A stretch of DNA of 34,695 nt from Bacilli bacterium (GCA_016935815.1 JAFGQH010000069.1:1-34695); one strand, 5' to 3'; positions 9,673 through 18,639 are shown, counted from the stretch's first letter. Numbers and translations: made by a program. The notes: generated by a model not told the origin, from the sequence alone.

Positions 9673-9690
9673 TATTATGTTAACATAATA
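9673..9690. promoter_or_regulatory. 18-bp perfect palindrome upstream of hemW
   Basis: TATTATGTTAACATAATA is a perfect 18-bp palindrome centred on GTTAAC, 12 bp upstream of the hemW start codon. Its position fits an operator covering the -10/+1 region of the hemW operon. I cannot assign it to a known regulator; the spacing and core differ from PerR, Fur and Rex boxes as I know them. No clear -35/-10 pair for hemW could be fixed. Confidence 0.55.
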
Positions 9691-9763
9691 TTACAACAAA
9701 AGAAACATTAGATAATCATTTGTTTAAAATGACCCCAGATGGAAGTTATTTTTAGCGAACTGG

Positions 9764-9791
9764 TTGTGAAACATGTCATTTTTTGTATAAT
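9764..9791 (+). promoter_or_regulatory. sigma-A promoter of the GGDEF/HD-GYP gene
   Basis: TTGTGA (9764-9769) and a consensus TATAAT (9786-9791) are separated by 16 bp. Initiation would fall near 9798, leaving a leader of about 23 nt before the ATG at 9821. Confidence 0.75.
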
Positions 9792-9820
9792 ATAAATATA
9801 GATTTTCTTTGGGGGTTCAC

Positions 9821-12040
9821 ATGGAACGTAAATTATTTGTCTATGGAACAACGGGTCGAGTGTTACTGATAGTCAGTCTGATTATCTTGCCACTCTTCTT
9901 TTATTTTCAACACGTGAACGCATTGTTGTTTCATATCACTATTGAATTCACGATAACGATCGCTGGTGTAATTGCTGCCTTGATCGGGATTCTAACCTCT
10001 CATAAATCTGATAACAACCTATTGACTCGGATGTCGCCTGGTATTTTGTTTTATTCGCTAGCGATTTTCATCCATACGCTCGCATATCCGGACATGAATG
10101 TTTTCGAGGATCAAAGTTATAATCTGGCAATCACGATCAAAACCATAGCCAACATCATTCTTGCCTTTGGTATTTTTACTGCTGTGATCGACAAAAAAGG
10201 GAAGATCAAAACCAATCCAAGATTCCTGGTATTCTTTTTATTTGCTCTGACCACTCTTTCCATGGCTTTTTTTGACATTTATCCTGATATGGTTGTCAAC
10301 AATCAATTGACTGTGGTTAAAATTCTGATTGAATCTTTCATGCTCATCCTGCTTGGATCTTCTGCAGTCATTCTGCTATCCAACAAGGGTTTTCTATTCG
10401 ATCCTGACAACATTGGAATTATCGTGTCGATCGGACTGATCATCTTATCAGAGATATTCTTCTTCCGTTTCTTGACTAGTGATACTTTGCTTACTTATTT
10501 TGCTTTGGCATTACGCTTCTTGGGATTGCTCACCATCATGTTCGTGATGATAAAATCCAATTTATTAAAGCCTTTCAACGAATTGTATTTTTCTATCTTG
10601 GAAGAAAAAAACAAGGAATTGACTTTGAAACAGGAACTCTCCAACAATTATTACCGATTGACCAGAAGTCAACAGATCGGGCACATAGGCACATGGGAAC
10701 TCGATTTGAAGACAAAAACGGTATGGGGTTCGGATGAAGCCTTTCAAATCTACGGATTAGACATGACGGATGACCACACATTGAGTTTGGAAGCGATTCA
10801 AAAAATACCTTCTCCAAAAGATCGGGTTATTTTGGACGATGCTTTGAAATCTTTGATTGAGGACAATGAGGAATACAATCTTACTTTTGCGATTACCAAT
10901 TATCGAGGAGAATTCCATTATGTCAATTCAAAGGCATCTATGGAATTTGATGAAGAGGGTCATCCTATAAAGATTCACGGTGTCATTCACGACATCACAA
11001 AACTGAAGATGGAACAGGAAAAACTGCTCTATGCGAGTACTCATGATGCTTTGACCAAAATCTACAATCGTCGCTATTTCATGGATCAACGAGAACTCAT
11101 AAATGATAAAAAATACCTTCCGTATTCAACAGCTATCCTCGATATCAACGGACTTAAGATCATCAATGACAGTTTCGGACATCATTCGGGAAACGAAATT
11201 CTCAAACGATTGGCTCTCGTCTTGAAATACAATTTGAAAGAGGAAGCACATTTCGCCGCTAGAATTGGCGGTGACGAATTTGCACTCATGATGCCAAACA
11301 CCACCAAAGATGAAGCTGAGGAAAAGCTGAAAACGATCCTGGAGGAGCTGGATTCTGAAGAAGTATACAATATCAAAATCTCAATCGCCTTTGGAATCGC
11401 AACCAGAACTTCCATGGATCAAACGTTTGATGATATTCTCAAACAAGCGGAAGATGAGATGTATTTGTATAAGATTGCTGATTCTGCTTCTGTTCGCAAT
11501 AAAATCATCGACGCCTTGCTCAAAACCTTATATGAGAAAGACATCTATAGCGAAGAGCATTCACAGCGTGTTTCGGATTATGCATTCATGCTCGCAAAAG
11601 CATGCAATCTCACGCAAAAGAAAATCAATGATATCAAAGTCGCAGGCTTGGTACATGACATCGGTAAAATCACGATTTCCAATGAAATTCTCAATAAAAC
11701 CGGTAAATTGTCCGAGGAAGAATTCAATGTCATCAAATTGCATTCTGAAAAAGGATATCGAATCATCCATTCGATCGGTGACATGGATATCATTGCGAAT
11801 TATGTATTACAGCACCATGAGTTCTATAACGGAAAAGGGTATCCAAAGGGAATCTCGGGCTCCGATATTTCTTTGGAGGCGAGAATCATCTCGATCGCTG
11901 ATGCATATGATGCGATGACGAGTTTTCGAGATTACAAACCGAAATTGTCGGTAGAGGATGCAAAGAAAGAACTACTACGTTGCAAAGGAACGCAATTCGA
12001 TCCTGAATTGGTCGATTTATTCATTGAAAAAGTATTATAA
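9821..12040 (+). CDS. membrane PAS-GGDEF-HD-GYP c-di-GMP enzyme
   Basis: A 739-aa sensor with, in order, about eight N-terminal membrane helices (roughly 8-245, MASE3-like, with HTLAYPDMNVF), a PAS domain (about 280-395, GHIGTWELDL), a GGDEF domain (about 403-555) and an HD-GYP domain (about 560-739). The cyclase signature is intact (RIGGDEFAL, about 481-489). The RxxD product-inhibition site is missing (EEAH at the equivalent place). The phosphodiesterase signature is also intact: HD in LVHDIGK, HHEFYNGKGYP, and IADAYDAM. It may therefore both make and degrade cyclic di-GMP at the membrane in response to a PAS/MASE signal. A TTG four codons upstream is in frame, but GGGGG at 9811-9815 sits correctly for ATG 9821 and would overlap the TTG start, so ATG is chosen. 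It is a single-gene unit. Confidence 0.93.
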   Translation: MERKLFVYGTTGRVLLIVSLIILPLFFYFQHVNALLFHITIEFTITIAGVIAALIGILTSHKSDNNLLTRMSPGILFYSLAIFIHTLAYPDMNVFEDQSYNLAITIKTIANIILAFGIFTAVIDKKGKIKTNPRFLVFFLFALTTLSMAFFDIYPDMVVNNQLTVVKILIESFMLILLGSSAVILLSNKGFLFDPDNIGIIVSIGLIILSEIFFFRFLTSDTLLTYFALALRFLGLLTIMFVMIKSNLLKPFNELYFSILEEKNKELTLKQELSNNYYRLTRSQQIGHIGTWELDLKTKTVWGSDEAFQIYGLDMTDDHTLSLEAIQKIPSPKDRVILDDALKSLIEDNEEYNLTFAITNYRGEFHYVNSKASMEFDEEGHPIKIHGVIHDITKLKMEQEKLLYASTHDALTKIYNRRYFMDQRELINDKKYLPYSTAILDINGLKIINDSFGHHSGNEILKRLALVLKYNLKEEAHFAARIGGDEFALMMPNTTKDEAEEKLKTILEELDSEEVYNIKISIAFGIATRTSMDQTFDDILKQAEDEMYLYKIADSASVRNKIIDALLKTLYEKDIYSEEHSQRVSDYAFMLAKACNLTQKKINDIKVAGLVHDIGKITISNEILNKTGKLSEEEFNVIKLHSEKGYRIIHSIGDMDIIANYVLQHHEFYNGKGYPKGISGSDISLEARIISIADAYDAMTSFRDYKPKLSVEDAKKELLRCKGTQFDPELVDLFIEKVL

Positions 12041-12085
12041 AAAAAGAAGTCCATTTCACAGTTGTGAATGGACTTTTCTATTTTT
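12041..12085 (+). terminator. bidirectional terminator between the GGDEF gene and lepA
   Basis: AGTCCATTTCACA (12048-12060) pairs with TGTGAATGGACT with a one-base bulge. The tail is TTTTCTATTTTT on + and a T-run on - (A-run 12040-12045). The downstream half overlaps the lepA stop codon. Confidence 0.85.
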
Positions 12086-13886
12086 CATCATCCAAGGACA
12101 GAACGGACATGAATGCGGCTTGCGGGATTTCTACCGATCCAACCGATTTCATACGTTTCTTTCCTTCTTTTTGTTTTTCAAGTAATTTCTTCTTCCTTGA
12201 GACGTCACCACCATAACACTTGGCCAGAACGTCTTTTCGTAAGGCTTTGATATTCGTTCTTGCGATGACCTTGGACCCGATCGCAGCTTGGACCGGTATT
12301 TCAAACAACTGACGAGGGATGATATCCTTCAGTTTCTGACAAATCCGAAGTCCCCTTTGGTGTGCAAAGTCTTTATGCACCAAAAATGCTAAAGCATCTA
12401 CGGATTCTCCGTTCAATAGGATATCGATCTTGACGAGTTCCGATTGTCGATGACCGATTACTTGATAATCCAATGATGCGTATCCCTTTGAACCGGATTT
12501 CAACCGATTGAAGAAGTCATAGATAATCTCTGACAATGGCAATTCATACATGATTTCCACCCGGACATCAGAGATGTATTGCATATCTTTGAACACTCCC
12601 CGTTTGTACTGGCAGAGTTCCATGATGTTCCCGACATACTCGCTTGGAGTAATGATCGTAGCTAGGACATACGGTTCTTCGATAAAGGAAACGGTCTGTT
12701 TGGGCATCTTTGCTGGATTATCGATTTCCATAACTTCACCCGATTGTAGATGAACCAGATAATTCACGGAAGGCGCTGTTGTAATCACATTCTGTGCGAA
12801 CTCGCGTTCCAAACGTTCCTGGAAGATTTCCATGTGAAGCATTCCTAAAAAACCGATTCGAAACCCAAATCCCAAAGCACTGGATGTCTCTGGTTCGTAA
12901 ATCAGAGAAGCATCGGATAGTTTCATCTTTTCGATCGAATCCTTTAAATCCATATAATCGTCCGCATCCACCGGATAAACACCGGAATAAACCATTGGCG
13001 TCAAACACCGGTATCCTGGTAATTGATCCTTTGCCTGGCGTTCGGGTTTAGTAATAGTGTCGCCGACATGGACTTTTTCAATATTCTTGATCGTAGCCGA
13101 AATCCAACCGACATCACCGGTGGTGAGTTCGTTTCGACTCTCTTCTCTTGGCAGATAAACGCCAAGATCATTGACGTCATAAACTGCACCAGTCGCCATC
13201 ATCTTGATTTTCTCACCTTTTCTCAAGGTTCCGTTCATGATCCTTACCAGTGGAATAACCCCACGATAACTGTCATAGAAGGAATCAAAGATAAGAGCTT
13301 GTAACGGCTGATCTTCGTCTCCACTTGGCGCCGGGATTCGGGCAACGACCGCTTCCAGGATTTCTTTGACACCTTGTCCGGTTTTGGCGGAAGCCAAAAG
13401 ACATTCCTCCGGCTTGATGCCGATGGTGTGCTCCAGATCGTGCATCACCATATCGACATCCGCACTGTCCAAATCAATCTTGTTGATGACGGGAATGATT
13501 TCCAAATTGTTATCCAAAGCCAAGAAGACATTGGCCAATGTCTGAGCTTCGATACCTTGCGTCGCATCGACGACCAAAATCGCTCCTTCACATGCGGCCA
13601 AGGACCTGGAGACTTCGTAGGTGAAGTCGACATGCCCTGGTGTATCGATGAGATGGAACAGATAGGTGTCACCGTTGTCGGCTTCGTATTTCAATTCAAC
13701 GGAATTGAGTTTGATTGTAATACCGCGTTCTCTCTCCAAATCCATGGAATCAAGGATCTGTGCCTTCATTTCTCGTTCTGATACTGAATGTGTCAGTTCA
13801 AGAATTCGATCCGCCAGAGTCGATTTTCCGTGGTCGATATGAGCGATAATGGAGAAATTGCGAATATGCGTTTGTTTGACGCTCAT
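12078..13886 (-). CDS. lepA: elongation factor 4 (LepA) GTPase
   Basis: A 602-aa translational GTPase of normal LepA/EF4 length, associated with ribosome back-translocation and biogenesis. G1 is AHIDHGKST (15-23), G2 region RGITI, G3 DTPGH (81-85), G4 NKIDL (about 135-139). EF-G-like domains II, III and V follow, and the LepA-specific C-terminal domain carries [24 protein letters not shown] is preceded by GAGGTGA. Only about 20 bp separate this start from the rnpB terminator, and I see no promoter in that gap, so transcription probably comes by read-through or from a promoter inside rnpB. The stop codon lies within the shared terminator at 12048-12085. Confidence 0.98.
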   Translation of the reverse strand: MSVKQTHIRNFSIIAHIDHGKSTLADRILELTHSVSEREMKAQILDSMDLERERGITIKLNSVELKYEADNGDTYLFHLIDTPGHVDFTYEVSRSLAACEGAILVVDATQGIEAQTLANVFLALDNNLEIIPVINKIDLDSADVDMVMHDLEHTIGIKPEECLLASAKTGQGVKEILEAVVARIPAPSGDEDQPLQALIFDSFYDSYRGVIPLVRIMNGTLRKGEKIKMMATGAVYDVNDLGVYLPREESRNELTTGDVGWISATIKNIEKVHVGDTITKPERQAKDQLPGYRCLTPMVYSGVYPVDADDYMDLKDSIEKMKLSDASLIYEPETSSALGFGFRIGFLGMLHMEIFQERLEREFAQNVITTAPSVNYLVHLQSGEVMEIDNPAKMPKQTVSFIEEPYVLATIITPSEYVGNIMELCQYKRGVFKDMQYISDVRVEIMYELPLSEIIYDFFNRLKSGSKGYASLDYQVIGHRQSELVKIDILLNGESVDALAFLVHKDFAHQRGLRICQKLKDIIPRQLFEIPVQAAIGSKVIARTNIKALRKDVLAKCYGGDVSRKKKLLEKQKEGKKRMKSVGSVEIPQAAFMSVLSLDDEK

Positions 13887-13907
13887 TTAGTTCACCTCAA
13901 TGGTTCT

Positions 13908-13938
13908 AAAAAAAAGCATACATTTGATATGCTTTTTT
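13908..13938 (-). terminator. rnpB terminator
   Basis: On the - strand AAAAAAGCATA pairs with TATGCTTTTTT around a 7-nt loop and is followed by eight T. It sits immediately downstream of the rnpB 3' end and only 20 bp before lepA. Confidence 0.85.
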
Positions 13939-13941
13939 AAA

Positions 13942-14290
13942 AACCAAGTTATCTATAAGCCATGTTCTGTAGCTTTAAAAAAGCCGGTAATCATTTATCT
14001 ACGGCAATGCCGTCAGTGGTTGGATTTGGTTCTCCTTCCACCGTGCCCCTACCATAATTTGGGTTTCTAGCTTGAGGGGTTTACCCGTTTCACCCATATA
14101 TGTTCTATATGGTTCGTCACTGTTGCACGTTACAAATACTCTGGCCTTTGACATCCATTTCTTCGCCGTCACCCGTTTGGGGTGCCTGAACTTATCGTTT
14201 CGTTCAGCACAAACACTACAGGCATCTCAGCCTGTGCTAGCATGGACTTTCCTAACGCCTAACGGCGCTCGATTACCCGATAACTTGATA
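13942..14290 (-). ncRNA. rnpB: RNase P RNA, type B
   Basis: The catalytic RNA of ribonuclease P, which matures tRNA 5' ends. The - strand carries the conserved core elements in order: GTTATCGGGTAATCG at the 5' end, GAGGAAAGTCCATGC-like TTAGGAAAGTCCATGCTAGC, CTGAGATGCCTGTAGTG, ACAGTGACG, GGTAAACCCCTCAAGC, GAAACCCAAATT.TGGTAGGGG and, at the 3' end, GTAGATAAATGATTACCG followed by ACAGAACATGGCTTATAG. The ends pair as helix P1 (CAAGTTATC with GATAACTTG, 14279-14287 and 13945-13953). Overall order and the segments around GAAACCCAAAT resemble the Bacillus type-B RNA. Ends are estimated to within about 5 nt from P1 and the promoter. This RNA fills the gap between lepA and pnp. Confidence 0.96.
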
Positions 14291-14295
14291 TTGGT

Positions 14296-14324
14296 ATTAT
14301 ACCTTATTTCTTGACAGATTCCAA
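14296..14324 (-). promoter_or_regulatory. rnpB promoter inside the pnp 3' end
   Basis: On the - strand TTGGAA (14324-14319), a 17-bp spacer and a consensus TATAAT (14301-14296). Predicted initiation near 14289 matches the 5' end of the RNase P RNA. The -35 box lies within the last codons of pnp and the spacer contains the pnp stop. Confidence 0.82.
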
Positions 14325-16418
14325 AGCCGCCTTGCGGCTTAAGTCGACTCTGCCTTTGTCATCGATCCCGATGACTTTGACTTGGATGACATCTCCGATT
14401 TTGACAACGTCTTCTACTTTTTCAGTGCGTTTCGTATCGAGTTTGGAGATGTGGACCAAACCATCGGTTCCTGGCCACAATTCCACGAAGCAACCGAATT
14501 TCTCGATTCTTCTGACAGTTCCGGTATAAACGGCTCCAACTTCGACTTCACGAATGATGTCTTCGATCATCTTCATCGCTTTTTCGATAAAGTAAATGTC
14601 TTCATGCATGATGATCACGCGACCGTCTTGTTCGATATCGATCTTGACATCGCCACAAGCTTCGATGATAGCAGAGATGGTCTTACCACCGCCACCGATG
14701 ACATCGCGAATCTTATCAGGGTTGATTATCATCAATTTGACCTTCGGAGCGTATGGTGACAATTCGCTTCTAGGTTCTTTGATCACAGCGTTCATATTTT
14801 CCAGGATCTGCATTCTCGCAACTTTGGCCTGTGCAAGAGATTCTTGGAAAATTTCTTTGGTGATTCCATCGATCTTGATATCCATTTGCAGGGAACAGAT
14901 TCCCTTTTCGGTACCAGCGACTTTAAAATCCATATCTCCAAAATGGTCTTCCAATCCTTGGATGTCGGTCAGAATGGTATAGTCATTGCCTTTTTTGACA
15001 AGACCCATTGCGATTCCGGCAACCGGTGCTTTGATTGGTACTCCCGCTGCTTGAAGAGCAAGAGAACCGGCGCAGATGGTTGCTTGGGAAGAACTACCGT
15101 TGGATTCCAGGATTTCCGATACGACGCGAATCGCATATGGGAATTCTTCTTCGTTCGGTAATACTTGTAGCAAGGCTTTCTCGCCTAAAGCTCCATGTCC
15201 GATTTCGCGGCGTCCTGGACTTGTATAACGTCCTGTGGATCCAACCGAGTATTGAGGGAAGTTGTAATGCAACATAAAGCGTTTGCCTTCTTCCACGGAT
15301 ACAGAATCGATGATTTGCGCTTCTCTAAGCGCTCCCAATGTTACGGTTGCCAATGCTTGTGTTTGACCTCTTGTGAACATCGCAGAACCATGAGTTCTCG
15401 CCAAAATATCGATTTCCGATTCCAGCGGTCTGATTTCATCGGTTTTCCGTCCGTCTGGGCGGATTTTTTCTTCAGTGATCAAGCGTCTGACTTCATTGAC
15501 TAGGATTTCTTCCAATACTTGTTCCGCGAATCCAAGACGTTCTTTCACTTCATCTTTATCATATGTTTTCAGATACCGTTCTTCCAGAACTGCCAAAACA
15601 TCTTTTTCGACGGCGTCGATCGCTGCGGCACGTTCGAGTTTTTCTTCGACGACTACGGCTTTGACGATACGGTTTTGTTCTAATTCTACTACATCCTTGC
15701 GGATGTCTTCCGGAACGGTGATCAGAGTAACTTCCATTTTTGGTTTCGCACTATCCGCAAGGATTTCCTCTTGGAATGCGACAAGTTCTTTGATCGCTTC
15801 ATGAGCGAACATCAATGCTTCTAGCATGGTGTCTTCATCGATCTCTTTGGCTCCGGCTTCGACCATGTTGATGGCGTCTTTTGTTCCTGCGACCATCAAG
15901 TCCAAATCGGATTCGAGCAAATCTTCTGGGGATGGGTTGATGATGAATTCACCGTTCACATGACCGATGGTTACACCGGCGATCGGACCGTTGAATGGAA
16001 TGCCACCCAGTCCCAAGGACAAGGAAGCTCCCAACATCGCGCTCATCTCAGGAGAGTTGTTGTGATCGGCGGAAAGTACCGTGTTGATGACTTGGACTTC
16101 ATAACGGAATCCTTCGTCAAACAACGGACGGATCGGTCTGTCGATCGCTCTTGAGATCAATGTCTCATGTTCTGTAGGTCTTCCTTCTCTTCTTAGGAAC
16201 CCTCCCGGGATCTTACCTGCAGAATACAGTTTTTCTTGGTAAATCACGAGCAATGGGAAGAAATCCATTTTCGACGGTTCTTTGCCGACAACGGCTGCCG
16301 ATAGGACTGCTGTTTCTCCGTAACGGATCAAGCAGGATCCTGTGGCTTGTTTCGCCATATGGCCGACTTCAACCACGAATTCCTTTCCAAAAAACTCTTT
16401 CTTGAATACTTTTTTCAT
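14304..16418 (-). CDS. pnp: polyribonucleotide nucleotidyltransferase (PNPase)
   Basis: A 704-aa phosphorolytic 3'-5' exoribonuclease of the RNA degradosome and RNA quality control. Two RNase PH-type domains (about 10-230 and 310-540) flank an all-alpha linker. The second contains the active-site region with [42 protein letters not shown] and [22 protein letters not shown] domain follows ([15 protein letters not shown], about 565-580) and then an S1 domain to the end ([17 protein letters not shown], about 625-641). Length and order are those of the family. ATG follows GAGGAAA. It has its own promoter (16466-16495) in addition to possible read-through from rpsO, the gene that precedes pnp in most bacteria. 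Confidence 0.98.
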   Translation of the reverse strand: MKKVFKKEFFGKEFVVEVGHMAKQATGSCLIRYGETAVLSAAVVGKEPSKMDFFPLLVIYQEKLYSAGKIPGGFLRREGRPTEHETLISRAIDRPIRPLFDEGFRYEVQVINTVLSADHNNSPEMSAMLGASLSLGLGGIPFNGPIAGVTIGHVNGEFIINPSPEDLLESDLDLMVAGTKDAINMVEAGAKEIDEDTMLEALMFAHEAIKELVAFQEEILADSAKPKMEVTLITVPEDIRKDVVELEQNRIVKAVVVEEKLERAAAIDAVEKDVLAVLEERYLKTYDKDEVKERLGFAEQVLEEILVNEVRRLITEEKIRPDGRKTDEIRPLESEIDILARTHGSAMFTRGQTQALATVTLGALREAQIIDSVSVEEGKRFMLHYNFPQYSVGSTGRYTSPGRREIGHGALGEKALLQVLPNEEEFPYAIRVVSEILESNGSSSQATICAGSLALQAAGVPIKAPVAGIAMGLVKKGNDYTILTDIQGLEDHFGDMDFKVAGTEKGICSLQMDIKIDGITKEIFQESLAQAKVARMQILENMNAVIKEPRSELSPYAPKVKLMIINPDKIRDVIGGGGKTISAIIEACGDVKIDIEQDGRVIIMHEDIYFIEKAMKMIEDIIREVEVGAVYTGTVRRIEKFGCFVELWPGTDGLVHISKLDTKRTEKVEDVVKIGDVIQVKVIGIDDKGRVDLSRKAALESVKK

Positions 16419-16465
16419 TTATTTTCCTCATTTCGTAAGTATACAGAATTAAATCTCACTTAAAT

Positions 16466-16495
16466 ATTATATCATAATATTTCGTCTTTAATCAA
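16466..16495 (-). promoter_or_regulatory. pnp promoter
   Basis: On the - strand TTGATT (16495-16490), an 18-bp spacer and TATAAT (16471-16466), with a predicted start near 16459 and a leader of about 40 nt to the pnp ATG. Confidence 0.72.
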
Positions 16496-16515
16496 ATAAA
16501 ATCCTGACAAAGAAT

Positions 16516-16538
16516 AAGCACCCAAGGTTTGGGTGCTT
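16516..16538 (-). terminator. weak terminator or attenuator after rpsO
   Basis: AAGCACCCAA and TTGGGTGCTT form a perfect 10-bp stem with a 3-nt loop, 10 nt after the rpsO stop. The following - strand sequence is ATTCTTTG, a poor U-tract, so it may only partly terminate or may act as a 3'-end/processing hairpin and let RNA continue into pnp. Confidence 0.65.
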
Positions 16539-16548
16539 GTATCTTTTG

Positions 16549-16818
16549 TTAGCGTCTTAATCCGAGCTTTTTGATCAGATCAGAATATCGTTCCAAAGAG
16601 ATGGATTTCAAGTAATTCAACATGCTTCTTCTCTTACCGACTTTCATCAATAAGCCTCTTCTGGAATGGAAATCATGTTTGTGGAACTTCAAGTGTTCGT
16701 TCAAAACGTTGATTTCTTCGGTCAAAAGAGCGATTTGCACTTCCGGAGAACCGGTGTCTCCCTCTTTCAACTGATAAGCAGTGACGATTTCTTTGATTTT
16801 GTCTTTGCCTAAAGCCAT
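16549..16818 (-). CDS. rpsO: 30S ribosomal protein S15
   Basis: An 89-aa small-subunit protein that binds 16S rRNA early in assembly, of the usual length. The family signatures are [17 protein letters not shown] (about 21-37), [15 protein letters not shown] (about 43-57) and [11 protein letters not shown]. The start has an excellent AGGAGG nine bases upstream. It is preceded by a strong extended -10 promoter and a leader of about 80 nt that could be an S15 autoregulatory element. It is followed by pnp, the common bacterial arrangement, with a hairpin and an additional promoter between them. Confidence 0.98.
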   Translation of the reverse strand: MALGKDKIKEIVTAYQLKEGDTGSPEVQIALLTEEINVLNEHLKFHKHDFHSRRGLLMKVGKRRSMLNYLKSISLERYSDLIKKLGLRR

Positions 16819-16898
16819 TTGTGTTTCCTCCTATATTTTGTCTTACCGTAGATCCGAAAAGAGAGTCGGAGTGTCTCTGATTTCAGGTCCAGGCGCGA
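16819..16898 (-). promoter_or_regulatory. rpsO 5' leader, candidate S15 autoregulatory RNA
   Basis: About 80 nt separate the predicted initiation point from the AGGAGG. The leader can form small hairpins (TCCGA / TCGGA; AGAG / CTCT) upstream of the ribosome binding site. S15 represses its own translation in several phyla using unrelated leader folds. Function here is inferred from gene identity and leader length only. Confidence 0.4.
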
Positions 16899-16903
16899 TT
16901 AGT

Positions 16904-16932
16904 ATTATAACATATAACCTATGGTTATGCAA
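16904..16932 (-). promoter_or_regulatory. strong rpsO promoter (extended -10)
   Basis: On the - strand TTGCAT (16932-16927), 17 bp, then TGTTATAAT, an extended -10 with consensus TATAAT (16909-16904). The spacer contains the inverted repeat ATAACC-ATA-GGTTAT (16914-16928). Confidence 0.85.
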
Positions 16933-16935
16933 GCA

Positions 16936-18630
16936 TTATCGTATCTGAAAACCAGGTGATAGATACGGGTACAATCCCTCGATGATTTCAAACATCGAAT
17001 AGGTGTCTTGTTTGCAGTATTCCAAGAGATCTTTTGCCGTATTATCGCGATCTGTCGGGGGTTGTGATTCCATTCCCATAAAGGCATTGTACGCAGCCAC
17101 TCCGTTTTGGATATTGAGAGATGTATAGGCGTCTTTATGAAAGACTTCAATCACCTTTTTCAACGAATAGGATCCGGATAATCCTGCACTGTAGAAATTG
17201 TATCGAGAGGCTTCGTCATCTGTGAAGCCAAGCTCCAGATAAAATTTTTTATTGTTCTTGACGATATCCATGAGATCGAACAATCGATCGATGATGCGTT
17301 GCAGGTCGTTTTTCAGTTCCGGGAAAACCAGTTGCAATTCTTTGAGACGTTGTTCCTCAAAGGTTTTGTTATAGACGATGACTGAAGAATCGTATTGATT
17401 GATGATTTGAATCATGCTTTTGGTCAATTCCAAACGATTGTCATACGTAGGATTGGCGAGAAATTCATAGTGATCCTTGCCATTCTTATCTAATTCGTGT
17501 TCATTTTTTTGGATATGAATCGAGTATTGAAATACCGATTGAGTGAATGGTGTCTCTCCTCGAAATCTTGGCAAAAGACATGGCAATGCTTCAAAGTCGA
17601 GATAGATAAGCGGAAATTGCAAGGTTTTCAAACCGGCTTCGATTTTTGCTTGGTGCACATGGACATAGTCCGTTTCCACGCAATATCGTTGCATCAGATG
17701 TTTTTCATCTTTCAACCATGAGATCGGTACATCGTGCATATCAACGTACCCTTCGTTGATGAGTTCATAGGTATCGTGATGGATATCTCCTTCCGGACTC
17801 GGTTCATCGAAGCCAAGATGTGAATTGAAGTAATCCAAGATGGAATTCTTTTTGGGAATATGTGAAAAGCAGAATCCGGTGAATTTGCATTCAAAGGTAT
17901 CGCCTTTGCGACATTCTTTTTTGACCAACGGGCAAGCAGTGAAGTCTTCCAGTTCGAGATGATTGATCATCCGATACACATCGGCTTCAAAGATTTCCTT
18001 CATTTTTGGATACAAGGCATTGAAATCAACAATGTGGAATAGGTTCTTGTTATACTTCAACCCATCATATACATAATTGGTGTCAAGCAATACGGTATAC
18101 ACCAAAGCATCCAAAGAGCCGGTTGAAATTTCGTAGACATAGCGTTTAAACAAAGAACGATAAACCGCTCTGCCTAAATCATTGGTACGTGTCATCAACT
18201 TCTGTAGTTTCTCTTGAAGATGTTTGTTTTTTTGATCAAGATCAACAGATCGAATCGTATAGATCCCCTGATCGGTCTTGGTAAACAATTGGTATTTGTG
18301 TTTGTCTTCATTGTATCGCATTCTTAGAAATTCATTTGAGGTCGAAGGAATCAAATGGTATAAAATTGTCTTGTTTTCAAAGGTTTCCATGAAATCGAAG
18401 GTTTCGAACAATTCCACGTCAGGATGAAAATCGTAGCTCTCCATACCACCTGTTTGAATGTTGTTTTTTTGATTTATGTATTCTTTTTCAAATTGCTGGA
18501 AAAAGGCCTGATAAAAGGCTTTTGATGAGATGTCATATGATTTGTGTGCGACTTCGGATTCCGGGTCGTTAAGACTTGCGAATCGGCGGCATCGTATGTA
18601 GTTTAACAGGGTATTCGCTGTTACTTTCAT
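16936..18630 (-). CDS. DUF2779 protein, putative Fe-S/DEDD nuclease
   Basis: A 564-aa protein of the DUF2779 type. The N-terminal half begins with NTLLNYIRCRR (Cys14) and carries a Cys cluster at 233, 240, 248 and 254 (ACPLVKKEC...FECKFTGFC), reminiscent of the split Fe-S cluster of Cas4/AddB-like RecB nucleases. The expected acidic/Lys PD-(D/E)XK centre is not clear (HIVDFNALYPK). The C-terminal half looks like an RNase H-fold DEDD exonuclease: Asp345/Glu347 in IYLDFEALP, YNKTFEEQRL (421-430) where the second acidic motif is expected, and Tyr538...Asp542 in EYCKQDTYSMF. A DNA or RNA processing nuclease is inferred. The start follows AGGAGA, and this Shine-Dalgarno overlaps the stop of the upstream membrane-Nudix gene, so the two are co-translated. 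There is no CRISPR array in the window. Confidence 0.8.
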   Translation of the reverse strand: MKVTANTLLNYIRCRRFASLNDPESEVAHKSYDISSKAFYQAFFQQFEKEYINQKNNIQTGGMESYDFHPDVELFETFDFMETFENKTILYHLIPSTSNEFLRMRYNEDKHKYQLFTKTDQGIYTIRSVDLDQKNKHLQEKLQKLMTRTNDLGRAVYRSLFKRYVYEISTGSLDALVYTVLLDTNYVYDGLKYNKNLFHIVDFNALYPKMKEIFEADVYRMINHLELEDFTACPLVKKECRKGDTFECKFTGFCFSHIPKKNSILDYFNSHLGFDEPSPEGDIHHDTYELINEGYVDMHDVPISWLKDEKHLMQRYCVETDYVHVHQAKIEAGLKTLQFPLIYLDFEALPCLLPRFRGETPFTQSVFQYSIHIQKNEHELDKNGKDHYEFLANPTYDNRLELTKSMIQIINQYDSSVIVYNKTFEEQRLKELQLVFPELKNDLQRIIDRLFDLMDIVKNNKKFYLELGFTDDEASRYNFYSAGLSGSYSLKKVIEVFHKDAYTSLNIQNGVAAYNAFMGMESQPPTDRDNTAKDLLEYCKQDTYSMFEIIEGLYPYLSPGFQIR

Positions 18631-18639
18631 ATCTTTCTC

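Noticed and set aside
9811-9820. TTG start at 9809 for the GGDEF protein
   Set aside because: It would sit before the GGGGG ribosome binding site and within about 11 nt of the transcript start.
16936-18630. CRISPR-associated Cas4
   Set aside because: Only the Cys arrangement is similar; there is no repeat array or other cas gene, and the C-terminal half is RNase H-like.
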